64,000 bases of DNA from contig BCJJ01000013.1 of NCBI GenBank assembly GCA_039545355.1, positions 558,001 through 622,000 of the forward strand, given 5' to 3'. Positions 36,083-47,997 of the stretch are shown here, piece after piece. The first letter of the stretch is position 1, and each line of letters opens with the position of its first letter. A program made the position numbers and the translations under genes. Below the pieces are notes generated by a model. The model was not told where the DNA came from, did no database searches, and saw nothing but the letters and a program-made list of their open reading frames with translations. Source of the DNA: Trichosporon coremiiforme. Lineage: Eukaryota > Basidiomycota > Tremellomycetes > Trichosporonales > Trichosporonaceae.

Positions 36083-39000
36083 CAGCTACGCAACTCAAAG
36101 AGTGCAAATGATGGCCCAGCCAAGGTAGGACCTTGGAGTTCAACGCACTGAAGCTAAGAAACGATCGGTGAGGCCGGGCAGTTTCTGTGTTGAGGTGAGG
36201 AGATGTAAGGCGTAAACGCGACGCGCAGTTGCCACTCGACCTCCCTGTGGAGAGATAGCAGCTAGCCGTTGCTAAAGTCGAACAGCCGAGGGTAGCGGAA
36301 GACAAAGTCGGGGCGGTGATGGAGGCGACGCTGAAGCCGTTGCGGGTGTGGTTGGGAGGTAGAAAGATTTGATGAAGGAAAGAAGTAGACAGGAAAAGAA
36401 GTGGTGAGATGAGCGATGCGGAACTCGGAAGGCCCAATGCGCTCGAAGGTTGGTGGTAAGAGAAACGTAAGATGGCCAGACGTAGGACTGCAATGGGATG
36501 TAGGGCCGCGCGCCTGGTGGTGCACTGTCGGAAGTCGGCAGTCTTAGTGTGGACAAAGTTCTTTATTTCGTCGCCACCTGGACCGTAAAACTAGCGTCTG
36601 ATCGATGGTCGGGAGGAGAGGCGAGGAAGCGTACGAGGTAGAAGTGGGTAAGATCGTTGGGTCAGAGGAGAAGGAGCACTGCATGCAAGAAGTGGAGGGG
36701 CTAGGGGTAAGGTAGGGAGGGAGGGCTGGCGGCGAAAGTGGATGAGAGGGGCCAGGCGCGGCGGCGGGATAGCAACAGGCGATTCTGCCTTAACTGGAGG
36801 AGTTGAGGGAGACCTAGGAGTAGGTCACAGGCACGTCCTGTGATCCTTTGGAAATCTGGTGATATTACCAGCACGCCGGTAGGAACGCAGTACGCAGCAG
36901 GGTGACGGTGCTATAGGAGACAACTTGGCTGCATGGGTGTTGCCTGCTGGGCCAACCACACGTAGGCAGGTTAGCCCAGGCAAGCAGCGCCAACCAGCCC
37001 GCACCGGGTCGGCCGTTGACGACTAACTCAGCTCCCGCACCGTCTGTGGAGGCTCGAGGACCAAGGCCGTGCAGGCCGTTCAATAAGGCCTTAGGCAAAG
37101 GGTCTCACACGAGATTGTGTCAGGCTGACTTCCCAGGATTTTGTGAAATAAAGCCAGCCCTGCAAGTCCTGAATGATTCGGCAGACCCGGTGACCTTTGT
37201 TGGCATTGAATGCCCAGTTCTACATATCCATGGAGGAGACGGTGAGCATCGACATGTTTCTTCCAATGTGTCTCGTAGACCCTATGCCTCGATGCCCAGC
37301 TCACGGATCTCGCAATGCAAAGATATCCAGACGATATGCAAATTGTTGCACAAATGGGATGCGAAGACCAAAGGCAAGATGGGCCAGGCGGCGACATAGT
37401 CGCATACTCTCCAGAGCGAGGGTTTCGCAGCCTCAACGCTCCCCAAGTATCCGCGGCTGACAGGAATGGTCAGGCAGATATTACGGGCACGGGTGGGGGA
37501 GCACGACGACATGGCATTAGATCCAAGGCTCCATGAAATGCCGCAGGAGTCATGAGCTCCAAGGGATGGCGGTCGCCGGGTTAAGGTATGGCATTAGGCG
37601 CGGCGGCCGCGGAGTTGGATATTCTGTGATTCGACGTGTTGTCTAGTATTCCACCTATGCCCTACATGCTATAGTGTGTTAACGTCAGCCCCGGCGTGTA
37701 CCATTATCAGGTTAGCTAACATGCAGGTGTCCTGTATGGCTCTCCTCTGGCCGTCTACCTCGAGTGCCTGGAACAGTCCGTGTTGCCAAACCCTGTCAAC
37801 TTTTCCGCGGTATGTGGCAACCTGGGCTCCTCCGACCCTTCCCTCTTCCCTTGCACCTTGAGTTATTCTCCTCTGCCATTCCGCCTGCAATTCCATCTGC
37901 ACCCACCCCAGCAAGCGAAGCTCCATCACCAACGCGTGCATACGCGTGTACAGCCAGATAGGATCGATCCAGAATCCACTTCGGGTGAGTCTGTGACCTC
38001 ATGGCCCGTCAAATGACTCCGACATGTGCTTCTGCGCAGCGCGATGAGAGCGCACGCCATGCGCTTTTGTGAGAAAAGCAGCCCGGCTTCTGCGATCGTT
38101 TCCGCTTGCCCCAGGGCACAAACGCGCACGCACGCGACAGGGGAGGCTGTAATAAGCCTCTTCCTCAGGGATCCATTCGGGTGATGCCGAACTTTGGCTC
38201 TTATCCATGTGCTGTTATCACTTGTTTACAATGTCAACCCGCTGTCTGCGGATGCGTCGGGGTCCACCTTGACATCTAAGAGCGAGCGTATCCCTTGCTT
38301 CAGTTTGGGAACGCTGACGAGGCGTCATATGTCGCTTCCTAACACGTGTCTACACATGCGGGGTTCCCTGTCGCAGAAAGAGGTGCAAAAGTGTAGATAT
38401 CAGCCCTAATGTCCTGTCCCTCTTCATTAACCGCCTCTCCGATCAGGGTACGCTGTGATGAGCTATGATGCGCCTACCGCAGGTTTGGCAGCCGGTGTTG
38501 TCGTAAACGAAGGAGGGCACCTAGGGTGGTGAAGAGCTCAGACAGGAACAACGGGGTACGCCGGATACCGCGTTGATCAAGAGGCGGGTGGAATGGATCA
38601 GCGTGTCCGTGTAACGGGTGCATGCGGAGCGCCACTTCACCCTCTGTCGTCTCTCGTCAGCCTCAGTGCGAGACATTCATTGATCGCGCCACACTTTCTG
38701 GTGGCTTGCGGGTTGTGAATCATGGCTCGCGGCATCGGACCGAGACTGCTGCGGTGGGCAAGGGCTCCACCATGCCGACACCTTGCCGAGCGGAGAGCGT
38801 TGCATGTGCATATAAGTTCTTTGCAGCGTGCCCTGCATAGCACACACCTCGCGCGGCTCGCTCTGCAGCCCCTGCACCAGCTCTCAACGGGTCACAACAT
38901 TCCGGACCGGCAGCCCCGTATGGTCGTTGCTGGTGAGCATGGAGCGAGATGATTAAGGCACCATTTAGCTTTTCGACCCACTGCTAGCGGAGATCCTCTG

Positions 39001-42000
39001 TGTAAGCACTGCACCGTCTGCGAATGAGATGTCCAGTCGAACACCTAACGCATAAATAATTACCTTGGGAACTTGACCTGATAAACTTTGCCCCCTCACA
39101 AATCCCAGCGCTCTCAGGTTGCAGGAGGTGACTGACCAGGTGAGAAGGGGCCGGCGGAAAGTTATTTGCATGTGCATAAACTATGTGTACTGGGTCCGAA
39201 TAAGCCGAGCATAGCCCGCACGGTATGGCCGTGCTGGTGTCGTTACAGCGCCGCATGCTTCGAAGCGACGTGATCCAGGTCCGGACCGGGCCGCGACAAG
39301 GACCAGAACGCGTCGAAACTCACCGGCTCGGTGTTGCTACCATCCATACACCGTTCCTCATCTTCGGCCAGGTGCTCGACGACATTGCCATGCTCATCGG
39401 GGAGCTGTTCGGTTCCACCGGTGGGATCGTCACTTATCAATCTGCGCATGTATCATGCTCACTCCGGACGTTACTCGGTTCATGCTTCTCGCCGTGGTCG
39501 GCTTGTTATCTAAAGCGAGATACACCTACGGGTATGCTTCAGTTATAGGATGGTAGTCACCGCCAAGGCTGATCCCGTTTGCGGGCCACTACCCGCCTCT
39601 CGAAACCTGGAGCAGCCAAGCAACGTCTGTACACATGCGGCTACAAACATGTCAGTGAGATCTGCGGTGGGCAAGCGAACGTAAGCGTAGGGTAGCCAAA
39701 CTTTGCTCGACAGCGTGATGCTCAGCGGGAGCGCGGCCGCTGCAAACGCCCGTGCAGCCGGGCGTCTTTACCTCTACTCAGAGGATATTGTGGTAACGGC
39801 CATCCACATTTCAGGACACCCGCAATTCTTCCTGTACCTTGGTTGACCGTCAAACTCTGCCACAGTTCGTGCAGGTTGCAGTGCGAAGCCTGAACGACGT
39901 GGCAGAACAAATCTGCACTCTGGTAGCCGCTAACCGTCATGGCAGTCAAATGCTTGTCACCTTCCCCTCAATTACTCAATCGGCTGCTCATTCTTGGCTC
40001 TTCCAGTCGCCGAAGCTTTGCACGCATGACAAACTGGCGGCTGGGACCGCACAACCAGTATTGCCGCGCCCATCGCCAGGAACCGGTTGATGATAAGCGC
40101 GCCATTGCCGCTTCCAAGGGGCGCTCCGTTGGTGTGGCTGCCATCGGATTATCAGCGGATACACGGAGAGCCATCGATGACCGCTCGAAACGTGGACGAT
40201 GGTCGAACCACACCACGAAGCTGGGACCTAGGCTGCTAGGCATTCTGCATGGTTTCCAGGACTTCAACGATGCCAAAAGGCCTGGGACCCGAACAGTACG
40301 GGAGCTGGGAGCTGCATCTCTCAAACCTATCATGACCTCGACTTTTGAGGCAAACAGTCGCTCTCGGAGCTGGTCGGCTTGCCCGGCAAAGAAACGGATC
40401 CAAGGGCCCGTCTGCGGCCGTAACGAGCGCACATCCGAGGATGCGATACGCGATACGTATCGAACAACCCTGCGCCTTAAGCCTCGCGGCGAGGGATCGC
40501 CAGGAAAACGCTTGAGTGTGCAATTGCTGGGCACTGGGGAGTGAATGAAGCCCGTTCTGAGAGCTAACGGATCGTTTGCAGTTGCACCATTTTCGAGATA
40601 ATGGTACTGAACATCTGTGCTGTGCTTTGCCCGCTCTCCATGCACCTTATTCGGCTTGTCATGCTCACGACCGACTGCGCCGGGCAAGTTAGGGTGTTCG
40701 ATTTTCCGGAGGGGCGTCAGGTTTTATATTAATCACATGCCTCGTCAGCGTTCCTCAAAAGCCCTAAGAACTCTGACGCAGCGGATGAACTGACAAACCC
40801 GTGTCAAGTGCAAATGACACCGGTCCACAAATCCCCGCTCGTGACAGGGGGTCCAGTTTGTTTGCTTGCGCCGCGAACCCCACAGAAATGGGTGCACAAT
40901 CATGCTAAGTCGTCTCCTCATTATGCTCAAGGAACCGAGGTGCTAGTGCGGTAGCTGCTTGCGGCTCCTAGCAGCACACTAGGGGCAACCATTCGAGAGG
41001 CGCCATCGCTCCTGCACGCATGTGCGCGCGCCATCCGGAACCCAACACCGATGGCGTCAAACACGAACGCCGGGTCAAGCACTGCGTTGCCGCAGTCGGC
41101 CCGAGGTGGAGCTTGCATTTGCACATTGTAACAGCCAAGGCTAATAGTTTGGCGGGCTACCCCGCTACTGTGCGTGTCGACACGGATGGTCAGCTACAGC
41201 AGCGCTTCCGATGAATTTCCGACTCGTAAATAACTGCACCTGGTCCCGGAGTTACTGGTGCGCAGAGGCAGAAAACTGAGAGTGGGGGCACCACGACCTC
41301 AGGCACCACAGTCTCTATGCAAGAGTGCTCAGACTAGCGCCAGCAGTGACGGACACTTCTCTTATACATCCGTTACAGTGTCCGTCCCGGCCCCCTGACA
41401 CGGCACGACGGCACGATTGGTTGCCGTGCGGGACAAACAACGCGCAACGTGCAGTGCGGAACTGATCACTGAAGACATTGACAACTGAACTTTGCAAACT
41501 CAATACAGCCACCGGTGCAGGCCCTCGAGTCCTACAACCTGTATTTAATTACGATGCACGTTTTGACGAGCAGCTTTCAGGACAATCCAGGGTAAGATAT
41601 CCGTGGGAGTGGCTAGGAAGTTTAGCGTATAAGACACGGTGGAAATGAAAAGGCAGCGCCAGAAGTGAGACTGATATTACATCGGCGGTGAGTCACCGAC
41701 ATTGCCCATGCTGCGTGGCGCCAGGCGTCGTACAGGAGACATAGGACTTGCAACAGAATGCAGGAGCTGCAGGGCAGCCGAGCAGCCAAGAAGGAGGCGC
41801 AGGGTAGCAGGCGGGCAGGCGGGCAGGCGGGCAGGGAGCTGAGCAGGGTAGGCGGCGAACTGCCCCGTTGGCAACATCTGGCCGGTGCATAACCAAACAA
41901 GGTTCACCGGCCAACTTCGCTCGCAAGGACAGGGTAGATTTCGCAGCGACACGTCCGGCGTTCAGGCGTCCAAGGAGGGACCTGCACAGCTGTTCTAGTG

Positions 42001-42091
42001 AGCTCAGTCAGAGCACGTACCCCCCACTTATCATTTCGCTCCCGGCCGCCTGTGCTCCGGCCGCTGGAAGGAAAACAGATCATCTACCGTC
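36083..42091. other. Intergenic region, 6 kb, no firm gene
   Basis: The first 500 bases probably hold the phytochrome promoter and leader. The longest frames, 39939-40544 (plus) and 39968-40687 (minus), overlap on opposite strands. Neither has convincing codon bias, introns or a recognisable motif. A GGGCAGGC repeat lies at 41808-41836. No RNA gene is seen before the tRNA at 42092. Confidence 0.5.
41808..41836. repeat. GGGCAGGC microsatellite, about 3 copies
   Basis: Three consecutive 8-nt GGGCAGGC-type units follow a diverged GCAGG-rich stretch. Non-coding. Confidence 0.75.
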
Positions 42092-42202
42092 GGCGTTGTG
42101 GCGGAGTGGTTAACGCGATTGACTCGAATCGCCTCACCAGAGCAAGAGGGGTTCAGAAATCAATTTCCTTCGGGAGCGCATGTTCGAATCATGTCAACGT
42201 CG
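42092..42202 (+). tRNA. tRNA-Ser (anticodon CGA) with a 30-nt intron
   Basis: The acceptor stem GGCGTTG (42092-42098) pairs with CAACGTC (42195-42201), followed by a G discriminator. The D arm is GCG/CGC with GAGTGGTTAA. The anticodon stem ATTGA (42118-42122) pairs with TCAAT (42160-42164). The loop carries anticodon CGA at 42125-42127, reading UCG. An intron at 42129-42158 lies in the canonical position after base 37. The long variable arm (TCC-TTCG-GGA type) is typical of serine tRNAs, and the T arm GCATG-TTCGAAT-CATGT is intact. T-rich sequence at 42206-42220 can end Pol III transcription. Confidence 0.93.
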
Positions 42203-43461
42203 GTATCTTTTGCTTCTTTTGTGCATGGAGAAGTTGTAGAGAGGCGAGAAACTCACTTCCAAACGTCGAGGGGTGCGCAGGTTGAAGTGGACGATGTGTG
42301 GTGGAAAGTGGCACTTCCGTGAAATTCTGACTTTGGGGTGAGACACTGGCTTTGGTCCAGATGCCCTGCTGGTCCTCCTGCTGCTATGTCCAGAGATCGT
42401 TCTGCAGTTGTGCCCACGCCCAGGAGAACCTGGAGTCTTTCAGTTCTAACCCATCAACACTTGGTCACGCTAGGGTCAGGTGCCGATGTGGATGCGTGCT
42501 GCCGCTTCGGCTTGAGTTTGAGTGGTCAGCTGGGCGCATTAGCCCACTCGTCCAATTCGTCCGATGCTCGTAGTCTACGCAGCAGGGTACGACGCGCGGC
42601 TTCTGCGTCGTCCGCCATTCGCTGGGACCTTGGTTTTCCTCCCTTAGAACGTTGGAGTGTAAAGGAGGTGGAAGACCCAAGAAGAGACGAAACGTAAGAC
42701 GCCGCAGTACGTTGCACGCGTCGCATGGCCCATGTGCTGACCCTGTCCCCCTGCGTGTGCTGAGCGCACTTGCTCTTTCCGCACTTCCCACCCATAGACA
42801 ATTGACGAGCGAACGGTCATCACTCAGCCCAGGAACCTCTGACGTCAAGGCACCGAAGCCCGCGGGAAGGCCCCGCTTTATCACATCTTATCGTATTTGG
42901 TTCCGCTTCATGTCCTTCGCGTGGCTCCCTCGTGACACCTGCCCCGGCTCGGCGTTATCTCGATCAGCGTCTATGGCACTTCGCGTCTTCAAAGTTGGGT
43001 GGCAAAATTGCAGAGCCACAGAGAGCCAGAAAGAAGACCTGCGCGGTTGAAACGGACGATCGAGCCGACAGCCGATAAGATCTCACAGCCTAGGCCACTT
43101 GGAGGGCAAGCACTGCAGAGTTGCAGAGCGCGTCACAGATCGCTGATCGCTGACTCGCGCGGGCCCGCAGAAGTCCGTGCAATGGCACAGTTGGTCAGAG
43201 ACGCGATCCGGAGACTGCCTCCTATCTCACGGCGCTGCGGTCAGTAGATCACTTCCCAACAATCCCCTCAGTCTCAGCTGCTACCGTGTTTGTAAATTCG
43301 ATGCAGAAAAATCTATGTCCCATCCCGAGCTCGGAACAAAGTCCTTCTGTACCGCACCACTCTCGTACACAGACCCCGCAGAATAATCCGAGGCATGTTG
43401 GCACGAGTACACCGCATACGAGTACTTGATGCCAGCACCCGACGGTACCACCAAAGACCAT
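42203..43461. other. Intergenic region between tRNA-Ser and RPS5, 1.26 kb
   Basis: A minus-strand ATG at 42618 opens a 30-residue frame ending at 42526 (MADDAEAARRTLLRRLRASD, then ELDEWANAPS). It has coding-like composition and is preceded by leader-like CT-rich sequence. It could be a very small gene or the first exon of one whose other exons I cannot find. Nothing else is supported. Confidence 0.4.
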
Positions 43462-44520
43462 TTATCTGTTGGACTTGGCGACACGCTCGAGCTCGTCCTT
43501 CTTCTTGATGGCGTACGAGTTCGAGGAGCCCTTGGCGGCGTTGACAAGCTCGTCAGCAAGGCACTCAGAGACGGACTTCGAGTTGTGGAAGGCCGACTCG
43601 CGGGTGCCGATGGTGAGGAGNGAGATAGCCTGGTTGACACGGCGGAGGGGCGAAACGTCGACAGCCTGGCGACGGACGGTACCCTGCGAACCGATACGGG
43701 TCGAGTCTTCCCTGGGGCCGGTGTTGACAATGGCGTCAACAAGGACCTGGATGGGGTTCTGCTCGGTGACGAGGTGGATGATCTCGAAAGCGTGCTGAAC
43801 GATGCGGACGGCCATGATCTTCTTGCCGTTGTTGCGGCCGTTCATCATGAGACTGTTTGTCAGCTTCTACACTCATTCAAGCCGCTCGGGTAAACTCACG
43901 CGTTGACGAGACGCTCGACAATGGGCATGCGGCCCTTGGCGAACTGCTTCTTGGCGTAACGGCCAGCAGTGTGGGGGACGTAGACAGCGTGGCTGACGTT
44001 GATGTAGTCAGTCAGCGAAATGTCCTTGACCTCAACACTGTAATGTCAGCGAAATGTCTCTCGAAACTGTCGAAGCTGTCGCAAGACAGGCGGGTCCGGG
44101 CAGGCAATTCCGAGTACGTTCAAGCTCGACAGAACAGAGATAGCGACTCCGGAAGCACGGTTCACTCCATCACTATTCTTGCAGTCGTTTGCAGTCTTTT
44201 CCAGCTAACGTAGGTCCTGTCGGTCGAGGACATCTGTCGTTCTGCAGTCGATCGTTGTTGACAGTCCCTTCCAGTTTCCATCTCCGTTCCTTCGCTCTCG
44301 TTCTCGTGCTCTGCCGCGCTATCTCGCTTCCTGCCGTCGCTGCCATTCCATCCTTGCTTGTCGGTCGCTTGACTTAAATCCGTCCTTCGAAATTGCCTGC
44401 CTTTGCCTTCCTGTCTTCCGAGCCTTCTCGAACTACTCACTCCTGGGCGTCCCACTTTCCAAAGAGGAGGACGGAGCCGGAGTCGGCGACCTTCTGAACG
44501 TCGGCGGGAATCTGGGCCAT
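43462..44520 (-). CDS. RPS5: 40S ribosomal protein S5 (uS7)
   Basis: Small-subunit head protein that contacts mRNA and tRNA at the exit site. Three exons, 44520-44441, 44037-43900 and 43852-43462, give 202 residues, close to human RPS5 (204) and shorter than the yeast form. Diagnostic stretches are [80 protein letters not shown] and the C-terminal [14 protein letters not shown]. Intron 1 is 403 nt, long for this window but common for the first intron of ribosomal protein genes. I found no clear box C/D snoRNA in it. An N at 43621 is in the third base of a Ser codon (TCN). Confidence 0.97.
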
Positions 44521-45761
44521 TTTTGATGTGTTTTGAGAGCTCTCCTGGCTGGCGTGTCGGGCCTGTCGGGGAGATTGGTTGATGGTTGAGGAGTCGCTAC
44601 GATCCACCGGACTGCTCTCTGTTCGACGTTCGACGGGCTCAGCGGTGGAGGCAGCAGCCAGGCTGAGAGCGATACCGCCGAATTCCCGTCTCCCAGCGGG
44701 AGTTCGTGGCGCAAACCGTTTCGCATGCCTTACCACCGACGCACGTGGCGCTAACGCCGACAAAACACGTGGACACGTTCGTTCCTCCTCCTTACGTAAA
44801 ATCACAATGGAGCGGAGTGCATGCAGACTCCGCTGCTGTTGGCACTCCAGTCTCGAGATGCAGAGATAGATGAGTGGTTGCAGTCGTCAACAATACAGCC
44901 ATCCCGTCTCACTCGATCATACGCAGTTACAGTTCCACAAGTTACATAACAAACCCCACCGCGGTTCTATCCATCAGTCTGAATCTTCAGGGCACCGGGT
45001 CAAAGTTATGCTCATACTCCCTCGTGTCAACATGACCTCAGGACATGAGGGACACTTTGACGACCAGATCTGTGTGTCCGAGCAGAGTCCGAAGTGCTGT
45101 GTGATGCGCCTGGCGCCGTTTCGACGGCAACAGGGGGGCTCTTAATCGTCTCCTCGGCATGTGCGATTCGATGGCGTGCCGCATCGATCGCTCTCCCCTG
45201 ATGCCAGCATCCTCGATTTGACTCCATTCTCCGTCACATTCGTGGTGCGCTTGCCAGCTTGATCGGCAGCTGTGGCTGTGACGTGTGCATGTGCCGCACA
45301 TTCGGCGGCTAGGCTTGATGGCGACGGTATCCGCGAGCTCCGTGGGTTGCGATCCATGAGCTTGCTTGGACTAGGGCTTGACTGACCGTGAGGTCGCTGA
45401 CAGCCGAGGACCGAGGATCCTGATGTCTATTCCGACCCGGCAATTCGACGTCGTCGGGTTCAACGACAATCGCCGGGTATGGAATGGGATGAGGTTCGCG
45501 CGGTATGCTTTCAGACTCGCATGGGGCACAATCGGCGTGATGTGCTGGCTGAGTCGGTGTACCGCGTGATGTCCAGCGGGTGCTTGGCACGAGTACGGAA
45601 TGCCCCTGGCGGTGACAGTGTCACGATCGGGACCATCAGGCCGAAGACATCGGACTCGCGGGCTCACTCGGAGGGCTCGCGTCAGCCAGCGAGACTACGC
45701 TGATATCCGTGATCTGCGTTCCTGCTCTAGCCTCGGAAGTTTGTGAGCACGGAATGTTACC

Positions 45762-45782
45762 GCGGTCCGGTCTCCGGACCGC
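45762..45782. repeat. Perfect hairpin GCGGTCCGG-TCT-CCGGACCGC
   Basis: Nine base pairs with a three-base loop, fully complementary and GC-rich. A second hairpin begins 40 bases downstream. Confidence 0.8.
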
Positions 45783-45821
45783 CTAAACGTCTTCCTCGAC
45801 CGCAGCGCGGGACGGAGCTAA

Positions 45822-45840
45822 CGGCTGTCGTTGACAGCCG
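45822..45840. repeat. Perfect hairpin CGGCTGTC-GTT-GACAGCCG
   Basis: Eight base pairs with a three-base loop. It has the same loop size and a similar stem length to the hairpin at 45762. The arm sequence GGCTGTC also occurs inverted near 45395 on the other strand. Confidence 0.8.
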
Positions 45841-45921
45841 CGGGGATCTGTATGCTCGAAAGAGATACCGACATTGCATGCCAAGCCTGCCCATCGGCGC
45901 TACTGAAGGGGACATTGCCCA

Positions 45922-46356
45922 TCACCGGGTGGGCCAGTTGGTAATGTGGTCGGCATGGGCAGCAGAGCATGGAAGGCGGTCGTCCTCGCCGTGCTCGCCG
46001 TTGGCGAAATAGCCAGTCTCCACGAAGCCCGCGAGTCCCACGACTTCCACGAGTTCCTTAGATTCCTCGGAATTGGGCCTCGGAAAGCGAACGGCGCGGA
46101 CTCAGGATGAATCTTGGAGAAACGCCGCTTTCGCCTCCGCTGGATATTGAGAGCCTCCCCAGTGAGGGGCGTTGTTTTCGGGGACACTCGGTCCAAGATG
46201 TGGCTGTGTGGCACAAATCGTCGTTGTTGGGCGTTGCAGATCAGCCTGGGCTGACGACTGATCGGACGCGCTTGCACCGTCGAAAGTGGCAGGCGATGTT
46301 GCGTCGCGGCTAGCTGGTGAAGGTACCAATAGGACAGTCACGGTCCTTGTAACCAA
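45922..46356 (-). pseudogene. Possible decayed reading frame with two in-frame TGA stops
   Basis: One frame runs from an ATG at 46356, meets TGA at 46104-46102 and continues in the same frame with protein-like sequence (ESKELVEVVGLAGFVETGYF, then ANGEHGEDDRL) to another TGA at 45924-45922. Both halves have balanced composition. The stops could come from C-to-T changes at CGA codons. No family is recognised, and an overlapping frame is also open, so this is tentative. Confidence 0.25.
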
Positions 46357-47021
46357 CGATGAGCAGCTTGTGAGATGGTCGAACCTGACTCGAGATCACG
46401 ACTTGCAGTGAGGACCCCAAGGCAGCAGCCGACAGGTAGAGTATCCGGCGTCGCTGGAACGAAGTGGCTGGCGACGTTATCTGCTGGGACCATAGACAAC
46501 CCCCGTTCTCTCACTCCTCTGCTGCGATTGAAGGACATCCGCCGGACTGTGCCGCCTCGCAGCCCGGTCAGCGGTCGACAGTGGTAGCCGTGCAGACGAC
46601 CCAGGGGCAGAAAGGCGCGTGAGCCGGCCGGGTGTTTTGGTAGAGGAGCCTTGAAAGGAGTTCATCTGCCCTAATCATGCACCGGACTTCCGAGTCCTTC
46701 AAATCTTCGTCTGCAGTTGCAGGAGCTAGCGCGATTCGCCAGTGGAGGGGATTGGTTACGTCTGGCATCGTGGGAGGTTTCAGTCAAGGAGCTGAGTGAA
46801 GGTCAACAGGTGGTTGAGATAAAGCTGTGATGGGTGTGCGTGCGTCGAGCTGTGATCAGCGAGTAGCCCAATGTACACGCAGGATGCATAATGTTACAAG
46901 TCCTGTGTCTTGACGAGACATGACAGGACCTCCTTGGCTTCCTCCTCTCCTCCGGCCGCGCCACCACTCCACATCTCATAGCGAATGAAGCTCGTGCGGC
47001 GAGGCCTAAATCGCTCAGCGC

Positions 47022-47997
47022 TTAGTTCCTTCCACGGACCTGGAAGAAGCGCTTCCACCAACTACGGCCGATACCCTGGGCGGCGCGCTGGACACCCTCA
47101 CGCATACGCGTGTAGTAGTGCGGGTCGTGCTGCGGGTGCAGGAGAGCCTTGGACATCGGGAACTGACTGTTAGCTAGGTTTGAGGCGAATCAACAGCTCC
47201 TCGTGACTGAAGGGACTAGGGAGGGCAGAGTGTGGATGAAGATCAAGAGCGAGAAGGGTCCGCCGAGAAGAATCTCCTCGGCGCGGACTTCTCTGCTGAG
47301 AGAGAACCGATTGGGAGCAGCCTATCATTCCCACGAGACGCTCGGCAGGTAGCCATCGAAACGAAGCTCTTCCCGACAGGCTCGGTGAAGTCTATCACCG
47401 GTTGCCAGCCACTCCATGAAGACCACTCGCGGGAGACCAATCGAGGAAGGTCGTTCGAGGAAGGCGGTCCGAAGAAGGCAGACATGGTGGAGGATGGCCA
47501 AGACGGACGTGTGATTCGGAGCCGACGTGATTGGCCGATGGGCCCCGGCCACCGCCCTTGCCAGTAACACCCGGCAAGCCGGTGCGGACAGCGAGCAGCC
47601 AGGCCAACGTCTGGGGGTCTCTGGCCCTGGTAGATGCCATCTCTTCCCTCTTCCAGCTCTTCCAGCTTCCCCACGACCGTGCTTCCTCGGCCACTCTCAA
47701 CTTGGACCTTCCCTCCCGCCTCCCCGCCCAAACGGGATACACAGAAGTACTCACCTCCCTGAGCGCCTCTCCCTCCCGGAGCCGTCCCAGCGCGGCAATA
47801 GCCCGCTGAACGCGCTCCTCCTCGTAGCTCGAGAGCGGCTTGGCCTCGACATCGCGCACATCCGACTTGGCGGGCATGTTGAATCCGCGGCTGGCCATGC
47901 CCTCGATCGCGTCGGTCAGTTGCGGCCCGGAGGCACGGAACGGCGTCGGCGGGAGCGCGCGCGCGGTCGTAAGGAGCTGGGCGAGTTTGGTGGCCAT
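47022..47997 (-). CDS. Small basic protein, possibly a Cbp6-like complex III assembly factor
   Basis: Two exons, 47997-47755 and 47162-47022, give 127 residues. The 592-nt intron has GTGAGT, a CTAAC branch sequence and GTCAG, in phase 0. The protein starts MATKLAQLLTTARALPPTPF, is helical through YEEERVQRAIAALGRLREGE, and ends with HPQHDPHYYTRMREGVQRAA and SWWKRFF. Its size, the LxxLL-type start and the PxYYxR motif near the C-terminus resemble Cbp6/UQCC2, which helps cytochrome b synthesis and complex III assembly in mitochondria. This is a weak, by-eye similarity. The neighbour across the promoter is COX14-like, which fits a mitochondrial role. An extra exon inside the long intron cannot be excluded. 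Confidence 0.6.

Larger units (their letters stand above)
44521..47021. other. Intergenic region, 2.5 kb, with hairpins and a broken frame
   Basis: It includes the RPS5 promoter (44521-44830, CT-rich on the transcribed strand), two short perfect hairpins (45762-45782, 45822-45840) and a minus-strand interrupted frame (45922-46356). A minus-strand 66-codon frame ending at 46568 (MPDVTNPLHWRIALAPATAD...) is a weak candidate. No complete gene can be assembled. Confidence 0.45.

Noticed and set aside
39939..40687. 201-codon plus and 239-codon minus frames
   Set aside because: They overlap fully and lack codon bias, motifs or introns. The plus frame reads slightly better, but not enough to call.
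42098..42322. Open frame over the tRNA region
   Set aside because: It reads straight through the tRNA-Ser gene, whose fold is complete.
44038..44440. Possible box C/D snoRNA in RPS5 intron 1
   Set aside because: Only an imperfect GTGATGG C-box-like element is present, and the sole CTGA is the branch point. No closing stem was found.
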